NCBI GenBank assembly: GCA_963794745.1
Contig: CAWCEZ010000005.1
Location: 62,001 to 126,000, forward strand
Origin: Fen-671 sp963794745
GTDB taxonomy: Bacteria > Actinomycetota > Acidimicrobiia > Acidimicrobiales > Palsa-688
DNA: 64,000 bases
Direction: 5' to 3'
In this document: in pieces, positions 47,807-57,261 of the stretch
How positions within the stretch are numbered: position 1 is the stretch's first letter
Layout: the number at the start of each line of letters is the position of its first letter
The notes under the pieces: model-generated
The model's database searches: none
What the model saw: only the letters and a program-made list of their open reading frames with translations
What the model was told of the DNA's origin: nothing
Translations under genes and position numbers: made by a program

Positions 47807-48486
47807 GCCCTCACGCTTACCTCCACTGCCGGCGTGACCGAAGTCGGGGCCCTTCCCTCCCACCGGGTTCCTCCCGGTGATCATCAGTACTACGGCCCCG
47901 TCGGACTCCCGCTGGCCTCCGTCGGATTTCACCATTGGCTTATACCGACGGTCTTTGCTGACGAGGCTGGCCAGACGGGCCTCTCCTGTCCCGAACCAAC
48001 CCTTGCGTACGTGCCGCCCCCCATACCCCGAGGGGACCCGACCAAGGGCATCTCCGGAACTAGCCAATAGGTCGGACGTGGACCTTCGCCGTGATATGAG
48101 CGGCTCGGCTCCCCCATTGTGACTGTGACGAGGCTGCAGGGCTCGCACCTGGTGGCACTACGGCCCGCACGCTTGCTCCCTCCTAAGAGGCTTTTGACAC
48201 CCCGCTCAGCCCGCCGCCTCTCGACGACGGACCGGGGCCTGCTACCGGGCTCTCCGGCGATTACCCGGACGGGACTCTCACCCGCTGGGCTGGTCCAGTT
48301 TTCAGGACGCAACACATTGTCGAGCCTATTCGTCTGCACTCCTGGGCGAGCCAACCGGCGGTAGCTCCGCCAGCGCTACAGCCAAATGGCAGATCGACGA
48401 GTGCGACGCTAGTGTCGTGAGGCTCGCCGAGCGTTGCACCCATAACGGTGTCGAAGCAGTTCCTGCCGGCCAACGGAGGCTCACGC

Positions 48487-49134
48487 ATGTTAACCGGGAC
48501 AATCACCAACCGAGCACTGCGGGCCCTCGCTTTGGCCGGGGTTGTTGTTCCTTGCCTCGGGGGTTTCGCGGCGAGCGCTTCCGCCAGCACGACGAGACTG
48601 GCTCGTTCGGGCGCTTTGACCGCTTCGGCGACTGCACCCACGGCCGCTCTCAGCACCGCTGCTTGGGAAAAAGCTCTTGGCGCCGGCGTTGTAGTCATCC
48701 CGCCGCGGTATGCCGCCCCTGGGCACGGCTCCCCCGGAGCGGCCGTCCAAGGGTTCGTCAGCGCCCTCGACGGACGGCAGCTCAAACTGTGGTGCTCGTA
48801 CTACGAGCCGTCGTTCCAAGCCACGTGCCGTTCCGACGCTGCGAACTTTGTGGCAGCCGACTTGCCAACCTTCAAGAACTTCGCGCTCGGCTATGTCGCT
48901 ATCGACGGCAACAAAGCACTCGCCGGGTCCACAGGTACGGATTGCATAGCCAACGGGAAGCCGAAGTGCTCCTCGAATGCAAACCCGGCAGCCATTTTTT
49001 CGACTGGCGGGACGTTCAAGAGCCTGTGGGCCAAGACGCTTGCGGCCTACAACAACACCGCCAACGTCTATTCCCTGGACCTTTGCATCAAAATTGGTGG
49101 CGGGTGGTACGCCTACGTCCCACCGACGAGTTAG
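48487..49134 (+). CDS. Secreted hypothetical protein
   Basis: 215 residues. GGAGG eight bases before the ATG at 48487 fixes the start, and a longer frame at 48448 is rejected. The signal (ALRALALAGVVVPCLGGFAASASA) is followed by an Ala/Thr-rich region. The main domain has LWCSYYEPSFQATCR, LPTFKNFALGYVAIDGNKAL and a second Cys group (DCIANGKPKCSS), with LCIKIGGGWYAYV at the end. It resembles the periplasmic domains of neighbours only in style. The function is unknown. Confidence 0.65.
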   Translation: MLTGTITNRALRALALAGVVVPCLGGFAASASASTTRLARSGALTASATAPTAALSTAAWEKALGAGVVVIPPRYAAPGHGSPGAAVQGFVSALDGRQLKLWCSYYEPSFQATCRSDAANFVAADLPTFKNFALGYVAIDGNKALAGSTGTDCIANGKPKCSSNANPAAIFSTGGTFKSLWAKTLAAYNNTANVYSLDLCIKIGGGWYAYVPPTS

Positions 49135-49244
49135 TGGGCCGACCACCGCTCCCGGAAATCTCGGAGCCTGACGTCACGGGGCCCGTAGCGTCAAGGCTTG
49201 ACCGTTCACGGTTCGAACGGGGCCGCTTCGGTGAGAGTTAGTAG

Positions 49245-50396
49245 GTGCGACATCGTGACGGAGGCGAGGCCCGGGCTCGCCTAGACCGGGTGCTCGCAAT
49301 TGTTGGAGTGCTCGCCCTAGTGGCAGCCGTCGTATTCAGGCCCGCAGATGCTGGCGCGGCCGCGTCTCAGGACTGGTCGCCGTTCGTGCTGGTTACTGGG
49401 CTGCTACTTATCGGGCTCGTGGCCGACGATGACGGCCTCTTCGCCGTAGCAGGGCACCAGATGGCCCGGGCCGCTCCCAACGGGACGGTCCTCTTCGTTG
49501 GGGCGACCGTCCTGATCGGACTTGTGACGGCTGTGTTGAACCTCGACACCTCGGTAGCGTTCCTGACTCCGGTACTCGTCTACACGGCGCGAAGCCGGGG
49601 CGGAGGCGAAGCTGCCCTCCTCTACGGGTGCCTGCTTCTTTCCAACGCAGGCTCGCTTTTCTTGCCCGGCTCAAACCTGACGAACCTCATAGTGCTCGGT
49701 CATCTCCACCTCAACGGTGGTGCCTTCCTGTCGCGGATGTGGGCACCGGCACTGGGCGCGCTCATGGTGACCGCCATCGTGGTCGCGGTCTTCGAGCGCA
49801 AATCGGTTCGTGTACGCGCCAAAGGAACGCAACAACCCGAACCAGCCCATCTCGGCCTTGGAGCTCTCGCCGTCGGGCTAGCCATCGTGCTCGTACTGGT
49901 CCTGTCCTCGCCAGCGCTACCCGTAGCTGTGGTCGGCGCCGCGGTCGTCGGGGTGCGCCTGGCCAGGAAAAAGGAAAATCCCCAGCATGTGGCGGAAGTG
50001 CTGGGCGTGCCGGTGCTGGTTGGCCTTTTCGGCGTGGCCGTGGCGCTCGGCACATTGGGAAGGACGTGGTCTGCACCGGCAACCTTGCTGTCGCACCTCG
50101 GCTCGTGGGGAACGGCGCTGTTCGCCGCCGGCACCTCGGTGGTGGTAAACAACCTTCCTGCCGCATCCCTGCTGTCCGCCCGCGCGGCCGAACATCCCTT
50201 CTCCTTGCTCATCGGGCTGAACCTCGGGCCGAACCTGTTCGTCACCGGATCTCTGGCCTGGTTGTTGTGGTTACGGACCGCTCGTTCGGCGCAAGCAGAC
50301 CCGTCGATCGCCAAAGCCAGCCGCATCGGCCTTTTTGCGGTGCCGCTGTCGATGGCTGCCGCCCTTAGCCTGCTTTCGCTCACCGGCTCGAGCTGA
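49245..50396 (+). CDS. Ion-transporter-superfamily permease (ArsB/NhaD/SLC13-like)
   Basis: An integral membrane protein of 383 residues with about ten helices. The paired signature motifs of this superfamily appear: NLDTSVAFLTPVLVYTAR near residue 95 and VVNNLPAASLLSARA near residue 300, each with a broken helix and Asn/Thr/Asp residues, and the partner SNLTNLIVL/GLNLGPNL. This points to an anion or arsenite-type transporter. The gene starts with GTG at 49245. The substrate is not determined. No arsenic-resistance genes lie nearby. Confidence 0.8.
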   Translation: MRHRDGGEARARLDRVLAIVGVLALVAAVVFRPADAGAAASQDWSPFVLVTGLLLIGLVADDDGLFAVAGHQMARAAPNGTVLFVGATVLIGLVTAVLNLDTSVAFLTPVLVYTARSRGGGEAALLYGCLLLSNAGSLFLPGSNLTNLIVLGHLHLNGGAFLSRMWAPALGALMVTAIVVAVFERKSVRVRAKGTQQPEPAHLGLGALAVGLAIVLVLVLSSPALPVAVVGAAVVGVRLARKKENPQHVAEVLGVPVLVGLFGVAVALGTLGRTWSAPATLLSHLGSWGTALFAAGTSVVVNNLPAASLLSARAAEHPFSLLIGLNLGPNLFVTGSLAWLLWLRTARSAQADPSIAKASRIGLFAVPLSMAAALSLLSLTGSS

Positions 50397-50500
50397 CGCG
50401 AGGTTGTCCTGGGCCGCCGCTCCCTAAGGACGCCCTGACCTCTCGATGTTCGAAGATCCGGTTCGTCTAGCATCCGGTTCAACCGTCTCAGGAGGTAACC

Positions 50501-52195
50501 ATGAGCGAACAGCAGACAGTTCGGATCGAAAACCTTGAGGCCGAACTGGAAGGGCTCCAGGCGATTTGTGCTCAGTTGGTCCACGACAATGCAGAACTTC
50601 GTGACCGGTTGGACAAGCTCGTCACCGCACCGAAGACCAAACTCCGCACCACGGCACCAAGTCCGGCCCGCCTGATCAGCAGGCGAGGCGTGATGACCAA
50701 GGCACTCGGCGCGGCGGCTGTGACCGTCGTGGGGGGTGCTGCATTGGTCAACCGGGATGCCTCGCCAGCCGCCGCGTCCAACGGCTCCAATGTGACCGCC
50801 GGCGCCCAAACCACGGCTGAGGCCTCGACGGTTGTCCGATATGACGGCGCCGGGGGGTTCGAGGGAGTCGTGCTGCTGGGCAATGACTCGACCTACGGCG
50901 GGGCCAGCGCAAACTATCCGGCGGGGTTAGGTGGTTTCGCCGGGGCTGGTGCGACTGCCGGCAAAGGCGGGGTCGCCAACGGCATCTACGGCTTTACGGA
51001 CAACGGCGCAGGCAACGGGGTCGTGGGCTACAACAGCGGGTTGGTGGCCGGTTCGGGGGCCGGAGTACTGGGCCTTGCCTTCGCTGCCAAAAACGTTGCC
51101 GTGCAAGGCCACAACTCGCAGGGCACGGCTGTTTCGGGAACCAGCGACAGCGCCGCCGCCGACGCCACCGCGGTCGTCGGGCTTATCAGTAGCACCAGCC
51201 CGGGTGGGTTCTCCTCGGCAGTGCGCGGCCAAAACAACGGCACGACCGGTCTCGGCATCGGTGTTTGGGGGTCGCAAGCCGGGTCGGGCTGGGGGATGTA
51301 CGCGACGAGCGTAAGCGGGATCGGTCTCAACGCCTCGGGCGGGACCGGGACCGGGGTCTCTGCCACTGGGGCGACCGGTGTGGCGGCAGGAGGCCAGACT
51401 GTGGGCGTCACTTCGTCTGGGCCTACCGCGGTTGAGGCAAACGGCAGCACAGTCGGTGTCGCCGCCAAAGGCCCTACCGCCGTGGCAGCAACCGGGGGGA
51501 CCGTGGGTGTGAGTGCGTCGGGCCCTACCGCTGTACAAGCGACCGGTACGACCGTTGGCCTCGCTGCTGTCGGACCGACGGCAGTCACGGCGAGCGGCGC
51601 CACTATCGGCGTGGACGCTTCGGGGCCGACCGCCCTGGCTGCTAGCGGGACGACAGTGGGGGTGACCGCCAACGGCCCGGTAGCTGTTAGTGCTTCCGGG
51701 ACAACCACCGGGGTCACAGCGTCCGGGCCGACGGCCGTGCTGGCGAGCGGCACAACTGTTGGCTTATCGGCCCATGCTCCCACCGGTATTTCCGTTAGCG
51801 GGACAGGGTCGCTCGGCAGGGCGATCGTGGCCGGGGCGGTAAGCAAGTCGGCCACAGTTGTAGTGACCAATACCGGCACGGGGCCAGCGCTCAGGGCTAC
51901 AACGGGGCCCGGCAGCGGCGCCTCCGGCACCGGGTGCGTCGTGGGCGATAGCCACGAGGCGACTGGTGTGCTCGGGCTAAGTGCAGGAGGTGACGGCGTC
52001 GCCGGCCACAGCAAAACCGGCCGCGGCGGTAATTTCTCGGGCGGAGCCGCGCAGATAAAGCTCACACCGGGAACACTTGCCTCGCACCCGGCATCCGGCG
52101 AAACCGGCGACCTTTATTGTGACAAGACCGGCCGCCTGTGGTTCTGCAGAAAAGGAGGGGCGAGTGCGGTCTGGAAGCAGGTTGCCTTAGGCTAG
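50501..52195 (+). CDS. Tat-type secreted repeat protein with coiled-coil start
   Basis: 564 residues. The N-terminal 50 residues form a likely coiled coil (LEAELEGLQAICAQLVHDNAEL). A twin-Arg signal follows, SRRGVMTKALGAAAVTVVGG. The next part has repeated GVxG turns typical of right-handed beta-helix or trimeric fibre proteins (NGVVGYNSG, GTGVSATGATG). Eight 17-residue repeats occupy 51389-51796. The C-terminus (PASGETGDLYCDKTGRLWFC) resembles phage-tail-fibre/collar ends. AGGAGG six bases before the ATG supports the start. Confidence 0.75.
   Translation: MSEQQTVRIENLEAELEGLQAICAQLVHDNAELRDRLDKLVTAPKTKLRTTAPSPARLISRRGVMTKALGAAAVTVVGGAALVNRDASPAAASNGSNVTAGAQTTAEASTVVRYDGAGGFEGVVLLGNDSTYGGASANYPAGLGGFAGAGATAGKGGVANGIYGFTDNGAGNGVVGYNSGLVAGSGAGVLGLAFAAKNVAVQGHNSQGTAVSGTSDSAAADATAVVGLISSTSPGGFSSAVRGQNNGTTGLGIGVWGSQAGSGWGMYATSVSGIGLNASGGTGTGVSATGATGVAAGGQTVGVTSSGPTAVEANGSTVGVAAKGPTAVAATGGTVGVSASGPTAVQATGTTVGLAAVGPTAVTASGATIGVDASGPTALAASGTTVGVTANGPVAVSASGTTTGVTASGPTAVLASGTTVGLSAHAPTGISVSGTGSLGRAIVAGAVSKSATVVVTNTGTGPALRATTGPGSGASGTGCVVGDSHEATGVLGLSAGGDGVAGHSKTGRGGNFSGGAAQIKLTPGTLASHPASGETGDLYCDKTGRLWFCRKGGASAVWKQVALG
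51389..51796 (+). repeat. Eight tandem 51-bp coding repeats
   Basis: Eight units of exactly 51 bases encode the pattern SGTTVGVxAxGPTAVxA. The unit length is kept in every copy while the third positions vary, so the array is old. It is inside the Tat-type secreted protein and probably forms one turn of a helix or a stalk per unit. Confidence 0.9.
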
Positions 52196-52319
52196 TCGCG
52201 GTCTATCGGCTCATGGCCCGAGGTCGATGTCGGTCACGCTGTCGCCAGTTTCGTTTACGACACACAAGTGGTTGGCGTAGACATCTAGTCCCACGGGCGG
52301 ATCGAAGCCATCAGACGTG

Positions 52320-52344
52320 GCGGCCCGCAGTAGTAGCGGGCCGC
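52320..52344. terminator. Perfect hairpin between converging genes
   Basis: GCGGCCCGC (52320-52328) and GCGGGCCGC (52336-52344) form a perfect 9-bp stem with a seven-base loop AGTAGTA. It lies between the repeat-protein stop and the ARC/Mpa stop and is probably a bidirectional terminator. Confidence 0.65.
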
Positions 52345-52356
52345 ACGCCTAAGCGT

Positions 52357-54145
52357 TTAGAGGTACTGCCCCGTAGCCACCCGCTCGATCGAACGTCCAC
52401 CCTTGGTCTCGTCGCCGTGGGAGGTGATCGTACGGATGTAGACGATGCGCTCGCCCTTCTTGCCCGAGATCTTCGCCCAGTCGTCGGGGTTGGTGGTGTT
52501 GGGCAGGTCCTCGTGCTCCTTGTACTCCTGCTTGATGGAGTCGATGAGGTCCTGGGTCCGGATGCCCTTGCCTTCGCCTGCGATCTGGCGCTTGATCGAG
52601 AGCTTCTTGGCGCGCCGGACGATGTTCTCGATCATGGCGCCCGAGGAAAAGTCCTTGTAGTACATGATCTCTTTGTCACCATTTTGGTAGGTGACCTCGA
52701 GGAACTGGTTGGCCTCGTCGTCGCGGTACATCTCCTCGACGGTCCTCTCGATGATCAGCCGCACGGTCTTTTCCCTGTCGCCGCCACCAAGCGAGAGAAC
52801 TTCATCCTCGTCAAGAGGCAGTGACGAAGTCAGGTAGCGGGCGAATATCTGCGCAGCGGAAGTTTCGTCGGGACGCTCGATCTTGATCTTCACGTCCAGG
52901 CGCCCAGGCCGCAGGATCGCCGGGTCTATCAGGTCCTCCCGGTTGGAGGCACCGATGACTATGACGTTTTTGAGTGCTTCCACTCCGTCGATCTCAGCTA
53001 GCAACTGGGGCACGATCGTCGACTCGACGTCGGAGGAGATACCGCTGCCTCTGGTGCGGAAAAGCGAGTCCATTTCGTCGAAGAAGACGATCACAGGCAC
53101 GCCTTCCTCGCTCTTTTCCCGGGCCCGCTGGAAAACGAGGCGGATTCTGCCGCTCGGTCTCGCCGACGTACTTGTTGAGGAGCTCGGGGCCCTTGATGTT
53201 CAAGAAATAGCTACGGGTGTTGGAGTCCCCGTTGGCCTCGGCCACCTTCTTGGCGAGCGAATTAGCAACAGCCTTTGCGATCAGCGTCTTGCCGCACCCA
53301 GGCGGCCCGTACAAAAGGACCCCTTTCGGCGCCGGCAACTTGTGCTCGATGAACAGGTCCTTGTAGAGGAACGGGAGCTCGACCGCGTCGGTGATCTGCT
53401 CTATTTGCCAGTCCAGGCCGCCGACGTCCTCATAGGAGATGTCGGGCACCTCTTCGAGCACGAGCTCTTCCACCTCTGGCCTCGGCAGCTTCTCGAGCAG
53501 GAGACCTGAGCGCGAGTCCATGAGGAGCGAGTCCCCCGAACGCAGCTTTTCGTCCATGAGCTCCTCGGCGATCTCGACCACCCGCTCCTCGTCGGCCCTC
53601 CCCACGACTATCGCTCGGTGGTTGTCCTCCAGGATCGATTTCATCGTGACGACCTCGCCAGAGAGGTCGCTCCCCCGGGCCAGCACTACGTTCAACGACT
53701 CGTTCAGAACTACTTCCTGGCCACGGTGCAGCTCGTTGGACTCCAGGCCCGGGTGGAGCGCGACCCGCATCTTGCGCCCTCCCGAGAACACGTCCGCCGT
53801 CCCGTCCTCGTTCAACTTGAGGAAGGTCCCGTAGGCCGAAGGCGGCTGGGTCAACTTGTCGACTTCCTCGCGCAGTGACGCGATGTGCTCGCGCGCCTCA
53901 CGGAGGGTGTAGGTGAGCCTCTCGTTCTGCGACAAGGCCTGCTGGAGCTGGCCCTTGGTCTCCAGCAACCGCTCCTCGAGCGTCCGCACCCTCTTCGGTG
54001 CATCGGCGAGGCGGCGTCGTAGCGCAGCGATCTCTTCTTCCAGTACCGCTACCTGCTCTTCTAGCGAACCGGCTTGGGTGCGCAGTTCAGCCATTTCCCG
54101 CTCTTGCGCGTTACCCCGAGCGGGCGGCTCGATGTGCTCGGCCAA
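52357..54145 (-). CDS. arc: Proteasome-associated AAA ATPase ARC/Mpa, one frameshift
   Basis: The Pup-recognising AAA ATPase that feeds the 20S proteasome. It has an N-terminal coiled coil (about residues 15-90), then OB domains (FLKLNEDGTADVFSGGRKMR), Walker A PKGVLLYGPPGCGKTLIAKA, Walker B VIVFFDEMDSLF, and the C-terminal GQYL that docks on the proteasome. An extra T at 53145-53146 shifts the frame between ETERQ and IRLVFQRAREKS. The TTG at 54145 is the best start, with AGGAGG eight bases upstream. The usual dop/pup/prcBA genes are not beside it. Confidence 0.93.
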
Positions 54146-54369
54146 GCGGACCACCTCCTTCTAACAACCATCGTCCAGTCCCCGGCCAAAAGTGAACAAC
54201 TTTGGCTTGGTCCCGGCTTGGACTCTGACGTTACTGCGCGTGGGGGCAAACCTGTATGCTTTTGACCAGCGCCGGGGCCGTGGGTGTCATTGACACTTCC
54301 GCCCGCCCGCCGGTACCGTGGGACCAGCAGGACCCCAACTTCGAACGACTAAGAGGGAACCGAGAGAGC

Positions 54370-54603
54370 ATGAAGGTCTGGATCGACCAGGATCTTTGCA
54401 CAGGCGATGGCTTGTGCGAGGAGATTGCCCCCGCAGTGTTCACGCTGCTGGACGATGGCCTGTCCTACGTCAAAGAGGGCGACAAGATCTTCAGCGATCC
54501 CGGCGGGCACGCCGGTCTAGCACTGGTGCCTGAGGATATGGAAGACGCCACCCGGGAGTCCGCCGAGGAGTGCCCCGGGGAGTGCATCTTTATCGAGGAG
54601 TAA
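54370..54603 (+). CDS. Ferredoxin
   Basis: A 77-residue ferredoxin of the [3Fe-4S]/[4Fe-4S] type that usually serves cytochrome P450 or other redox partners. Cysteines lie at about 10 and 16 (CTGDGLC) and at 68 and 72 (ECPGEC), with the AIAP-like and FTLLDDGLSYV parts between. It is on the plus strand, divergent from ARC/Mpa. The ATG at 54370 is preferred to an upstream in-frame start at 54256. Confidence 0.85.
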   Translation: MKVWIDQDLCTGDGLCEEIAPAVFTLLDDGLSYVKEGDKIFSDPGGHAGLALVPEDMEDATRESAEECPGECIFIEE

Positions 54604-55258
54604 GGGTCGGCTCGTAACGAGCCAATCTGATCACACTTGGCCGTATGAGCCGGCGCCGCTCGGCCTAGAAGCTCCTGGTCAGCACCTGTTTCCGTGTCCT
54701 TGTTGAGCTACACCACGGGACGTCGCAGGCGCTGACCGGGACACTGGGAGCCGAGCGAATACGCGGCAGGCCCTAGTGCGCCTCGCTCGAGCTGAAAGGG
54801 TCGCTGGTGCCCGCAAGGACCTGATTGTGCTACCAGATGCCACCGGAAGGGTCCCCGTTGGCCTCCCCGAGCTTGTCGACGCTGTTGCGCCGGTCCCCTA
54901 CCTCATCACCGGGGGACGAGCCCTTCAACATCGCCGACTTACTGACCAGCACTTCAGATGGTCGCCGAGGAAATGCGCGCCGTCGCGCGCAACGCATCCG
55001 TACCACCAACCTCGCCGAGATGCTCGTTCGGCGATGACGTGCCCGACAGGGATATCGCGCGACTCGCGATTTCGAAATTCGCGCTTGTCAAGCAAGGCAC
55101 CGCCAACCGCAGCGACCGAATGGAACGAAACCTGAGAGAGATGGGGACGGACTATGACACCGAGGTCCAGCCCTCTTCCCGAACGCACGCTCCTGCCGGG
55201 ATGCTTTTGAGATCGTGTCGCCCCGCATCAAGGCCCTTATTCCTTAGCGGCACCCGCT
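54604..55258. other. Intergenic region with a possible gene relic
   Basis: 655 bases between the ferredoxin and the MarP-type gene. Short frames on the plus strand (for example one ending near 55037 with FNIADLLTSTSDGRRGNARR) read as part of an ordinary protein in pieces, but no known family is recognised and frames shift. It may be a decayed gene. A tRNA-like phrase at about 54700 (GTGTAGCTC on the minus strand) did not complete a cloverleaf. Confidence 0.3.
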
Positions 55259-56476
55259 CTAGCCGTCGACGCACGCCTCGGTGGACACGGCCTGCGAGTG
55301 CGAACCGGATAGCAGCGGGAGAAGCTCAGAGATGCTGAGCGCATAGGCCGTGGTGGGCCGGTCAGGGGCGATGGCGAAGGCGATCCCAACGACCTTGCCA
55401 CCGGTGGAGACGACCGGGGCCCCCGAATCCCCATAGGTCAGGTTCGCGGCCAAGATAAACACGTCACGCTGGGTGCTCTTGTTGTTGTACAGGTCCTCCC
55501 CCACCGCCGTGACCTCCTCGGCGAGCTCGGCAGGCTGCACGGCAAGCGGGTCCTGGCCGTTGGGATGGCCAAAAACGGCCCCTTTGTTGCCGACCGTCCC
55601 CTTGCCGAGAGTCAGCGGCTTCTCGCCGAGGTCCGGCACCGAGAGCAGGGCCAGGTCGATATCAGGGTTGTACATGACGACGGTCGCCTGCCTGACCTGC
55701 CCGTCGGGCAACAGCACGCTTGTGTCCCCGTCCGGCTCGCCGGCAACGACGTGGGCGTTGGTGACAACGAGGTTGGGGGCGACAGTCCACCCGCTCCCCT
55801 CCTGGATCCGGTTGCAGGCCTGCCCCTCGACCTTGACCGTCGAGGCGGACACGAGCCCGACAACAGAGCGTTCCAGCGGGTCCAGGAAGGGGGGCTTGCC
55901 GACGTTTTGAGCCGGCTCGATGACATTGAAGACCTGCGGGAACCCGTCTTCACCGACGAGGCGCCGGAGGGCCTGGAGGGTGTTGGGCGGGCTCAAGCCG
56001 TGGTCGTGGGTCTCGTTGCTTACCCAGCGAGCGATCACAGAGTGGGTCGTGAGCTGGGAAATCCACGGTGGCGCTGCGGCGAGCGACGGTGCGAGGAGCC
56101 ACAAGGCGGTGAAGACGCCGAGGATGCCTACAAAGGCGCCGACCGCTCGGTCCGCGGTCCTCACTCCCCCGAACGGGAGCACCGAATGCAACCTCGCCCC
56201 TACGAACAGCCCTATGCCCTGCCCGACGAAAGCCCCCCCGAGCAACAGCACTACCGCAAGCACGATGGTGGCATCACGGACCGTCGAACTGGCCGGCTGC
56301 ACGCGGGCGGACGAAAGGCCGAGCAGGTCCAAGACGTTGGGCATGAAAACCACCGCCAGGTACAAGCCGGCGGCGAGGCCGAGCCAGGAGAATATTCGCG
56401 CCAGGAAGCCCATCCGCCAGCCCGCCCACGCGGCTACCACCGCACAGATGAGGATGGCGATATCGAGAGCGTTCAC
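55259..56476 (-). CDS. MarP-type membrane serine protease
   Basis: A MarP-type protease of about 405 residues. The N-terminal CvpA-like part has four helices (for example VNALDIAILICAVVAAWAGW). The protease domain carries His in VVTNAHVVAG, Asp in NPDIDLALLSV, and Ser in YGDSGAPVVS, the trypsin-like triad. Cysteines in GQACNRI and near the C-terminus (EACVDG) match the MarP disulfide. The GTG start at 56476 overlaps the trmI stop in GTGA. MarP is known from mycobacteria as an acid- and oxidation-resistance protease. Confidence 0.88.
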   Translation of the reverse strand: MNALDIAILICAVVAAWAGWRMGFLARIFSWLGLAAGLYLAVVFMPNVLDLLGLSSARVQPASSTVRDATIVLAVVLLLGGAFVGQGIGLFVGARLHSVLPFGGVRTADRAVGAFVGILGVFTALWLLAPSLAAAPPWISQLTTHSVIARWVSNETHDHGLSPPNTLQALRRLVGEDGFPQVFNVIEPAQNVGKPPFLDPLERSVVGLVSASTVKVEGQACNRIQEGSGWTVAPNLVVTNAHVVAGEPDGDTSVLLPDGQVRQATVVMYNPDIDLALLSVPDLGEKPLTLGKGTVGNKGAVFGHPNGQDPLAVQPAELAEEVTAVGEDLYNNKSTQRDVFILAANLTYGDSGAPVVSTGGKVVGIAFAIAPDRPTTAYALSISELLPLLSGSHSQAVSTEACVDG

Positions 56477-57261
56477 GGGGCCAGCGCCAACAACCTGGCT
56501 GAGGTCAGGAAGCCGGTGTGCCCGACCATGCGGTGGTCGGGACGGACCGCCTGGCCGTCGATATGCCACGAACGTTGCATGATCTCGACCGTCTCAGCCA
56601 TCGCGAAACCGGCGTCGTCGAGTGCCTCGCGCAGTGTCATCACCTGGGGGACCGAAGGTAGGTAGGACAGTATGATGCCCCCTGGCCGCAACGCCCCCGC
56701 GGCGTGCTTCACGGCGCGCCACGGCTCGGGCAGGTCCAACAGCACCCGGTCGAGGCCTTTTTCGTCGATACCTTCGTATACGTCGCGCACCTGCACGTGG
56801 TAGCGGCTGAGCACGCCCTCTCCGAGGAAGCTCATCACATTGGCAACTGCGCGCGCCGCAAAATCATCCCGGAGCTCATAGCCCGTAACGTCGGCGCCCG
56901 CCCGCAAAAGTGTCATCGACAGGGCCCCAGAGCCCAGGCCGGCTTCGAGCACGCGAGCATCGGGGAATATATCGGCCATGACCAATATCGGCCCAAGGTC
57001 TTTTGGGTAAATGACCTGGGCACCTCGCGGCATTTTGAGCACCACTTCGGCCAGCGTCGGCCGTACCGCTATATAGCGGGCGCCGCGGCTCGAGCGGGCA
57101 GTCGTCCCGTCTTCTTGGCCGAGGAGCGCATCGTGGGCCACTGTCCCCGTGTGGCTATGGAACTCGCCCCCTTTTTCCAACGAGACCAAATAACGCCGAC
57201 CTTTGGTATCGAAAAGGAGGACCCTTTCGCCCGGCTCGAACGGCCGCCCCCCCGAGCTCAC
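56473..57261 (-). CDS. trmI: tRNA (adenine58-N1)-methyltransferase TrmI
   Basis: TrmI makes m1A58 in the tRNA T-loop using SAM. The N-terminal small domain (FEPGERVLLFDTKGRRYLVSL and GGEFHSHTGTVAHDAL) is typical. The methyltransferase part has the SAM loop VLEAGLGSGALSMTLLRAG, then VTGYELRDDFA and RVLLDLPEPW. The GTG at 57261 overlaps the upstream stop in GTGA. The order with a TtuA-like gene and ThiS-like gene fits tRNA T-loop modification. Confidence 0.92.
   Translation of the reverse strand: MSSGGRPFEPGERVLLFDTKGRRYLVSLEKGGEFHSHTGTVAHDALLGQEDGTTARSSRGARYIAVRPTLAEVVLKMPRGAQVIYPKDLGPILVMADIFPDARVLEAGLGSGALSMTLLRAGADVTGYELRDDFAARAVANVMSFLGEGVLSRYHVQVRDVYEGIDEKGLDRVLLDLPEPWRAVKHAAGALRPGGIILSYLPSVPQVMTLREALDDAGFAMAETVEIMQRSWHIDGQAVRPDHRMVGHTGFLTSARLLALAP

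Larger units (their letters stand above)
46363..48315 (-). mobile_element. Group II intron
   Basis: Intron boundaries are inferred. The 5' end is near a GTGTTGCG sequence at about 48315 on the minus strand, followed by a leader containing CCAGCGGGTGAGAGTCCC, a phrase common near bacterial group II 5' regions. The 3' part has a domain V hairpin (46411-46443) and a domain VI-like GC stem, then CTGACTACC just before ATG of the hydrolase. It carries a reverse transcriptase ORF that is broken. Splicing is doubtful if the frameshifts are real. Confidence 0.75.

Noticed and set aside
54690..54780. tRNA-like phrase on the minus strand (GTGTAGCTC)
   Set aside because: No matching D-arm, anticodon arm and T-arm could be folded around it.
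55565..56665. A 366-codon plus-strand frame
   Set aside because: Antisense of the MarP-type protease, rich in Arg/Glu/Gly with no motif.
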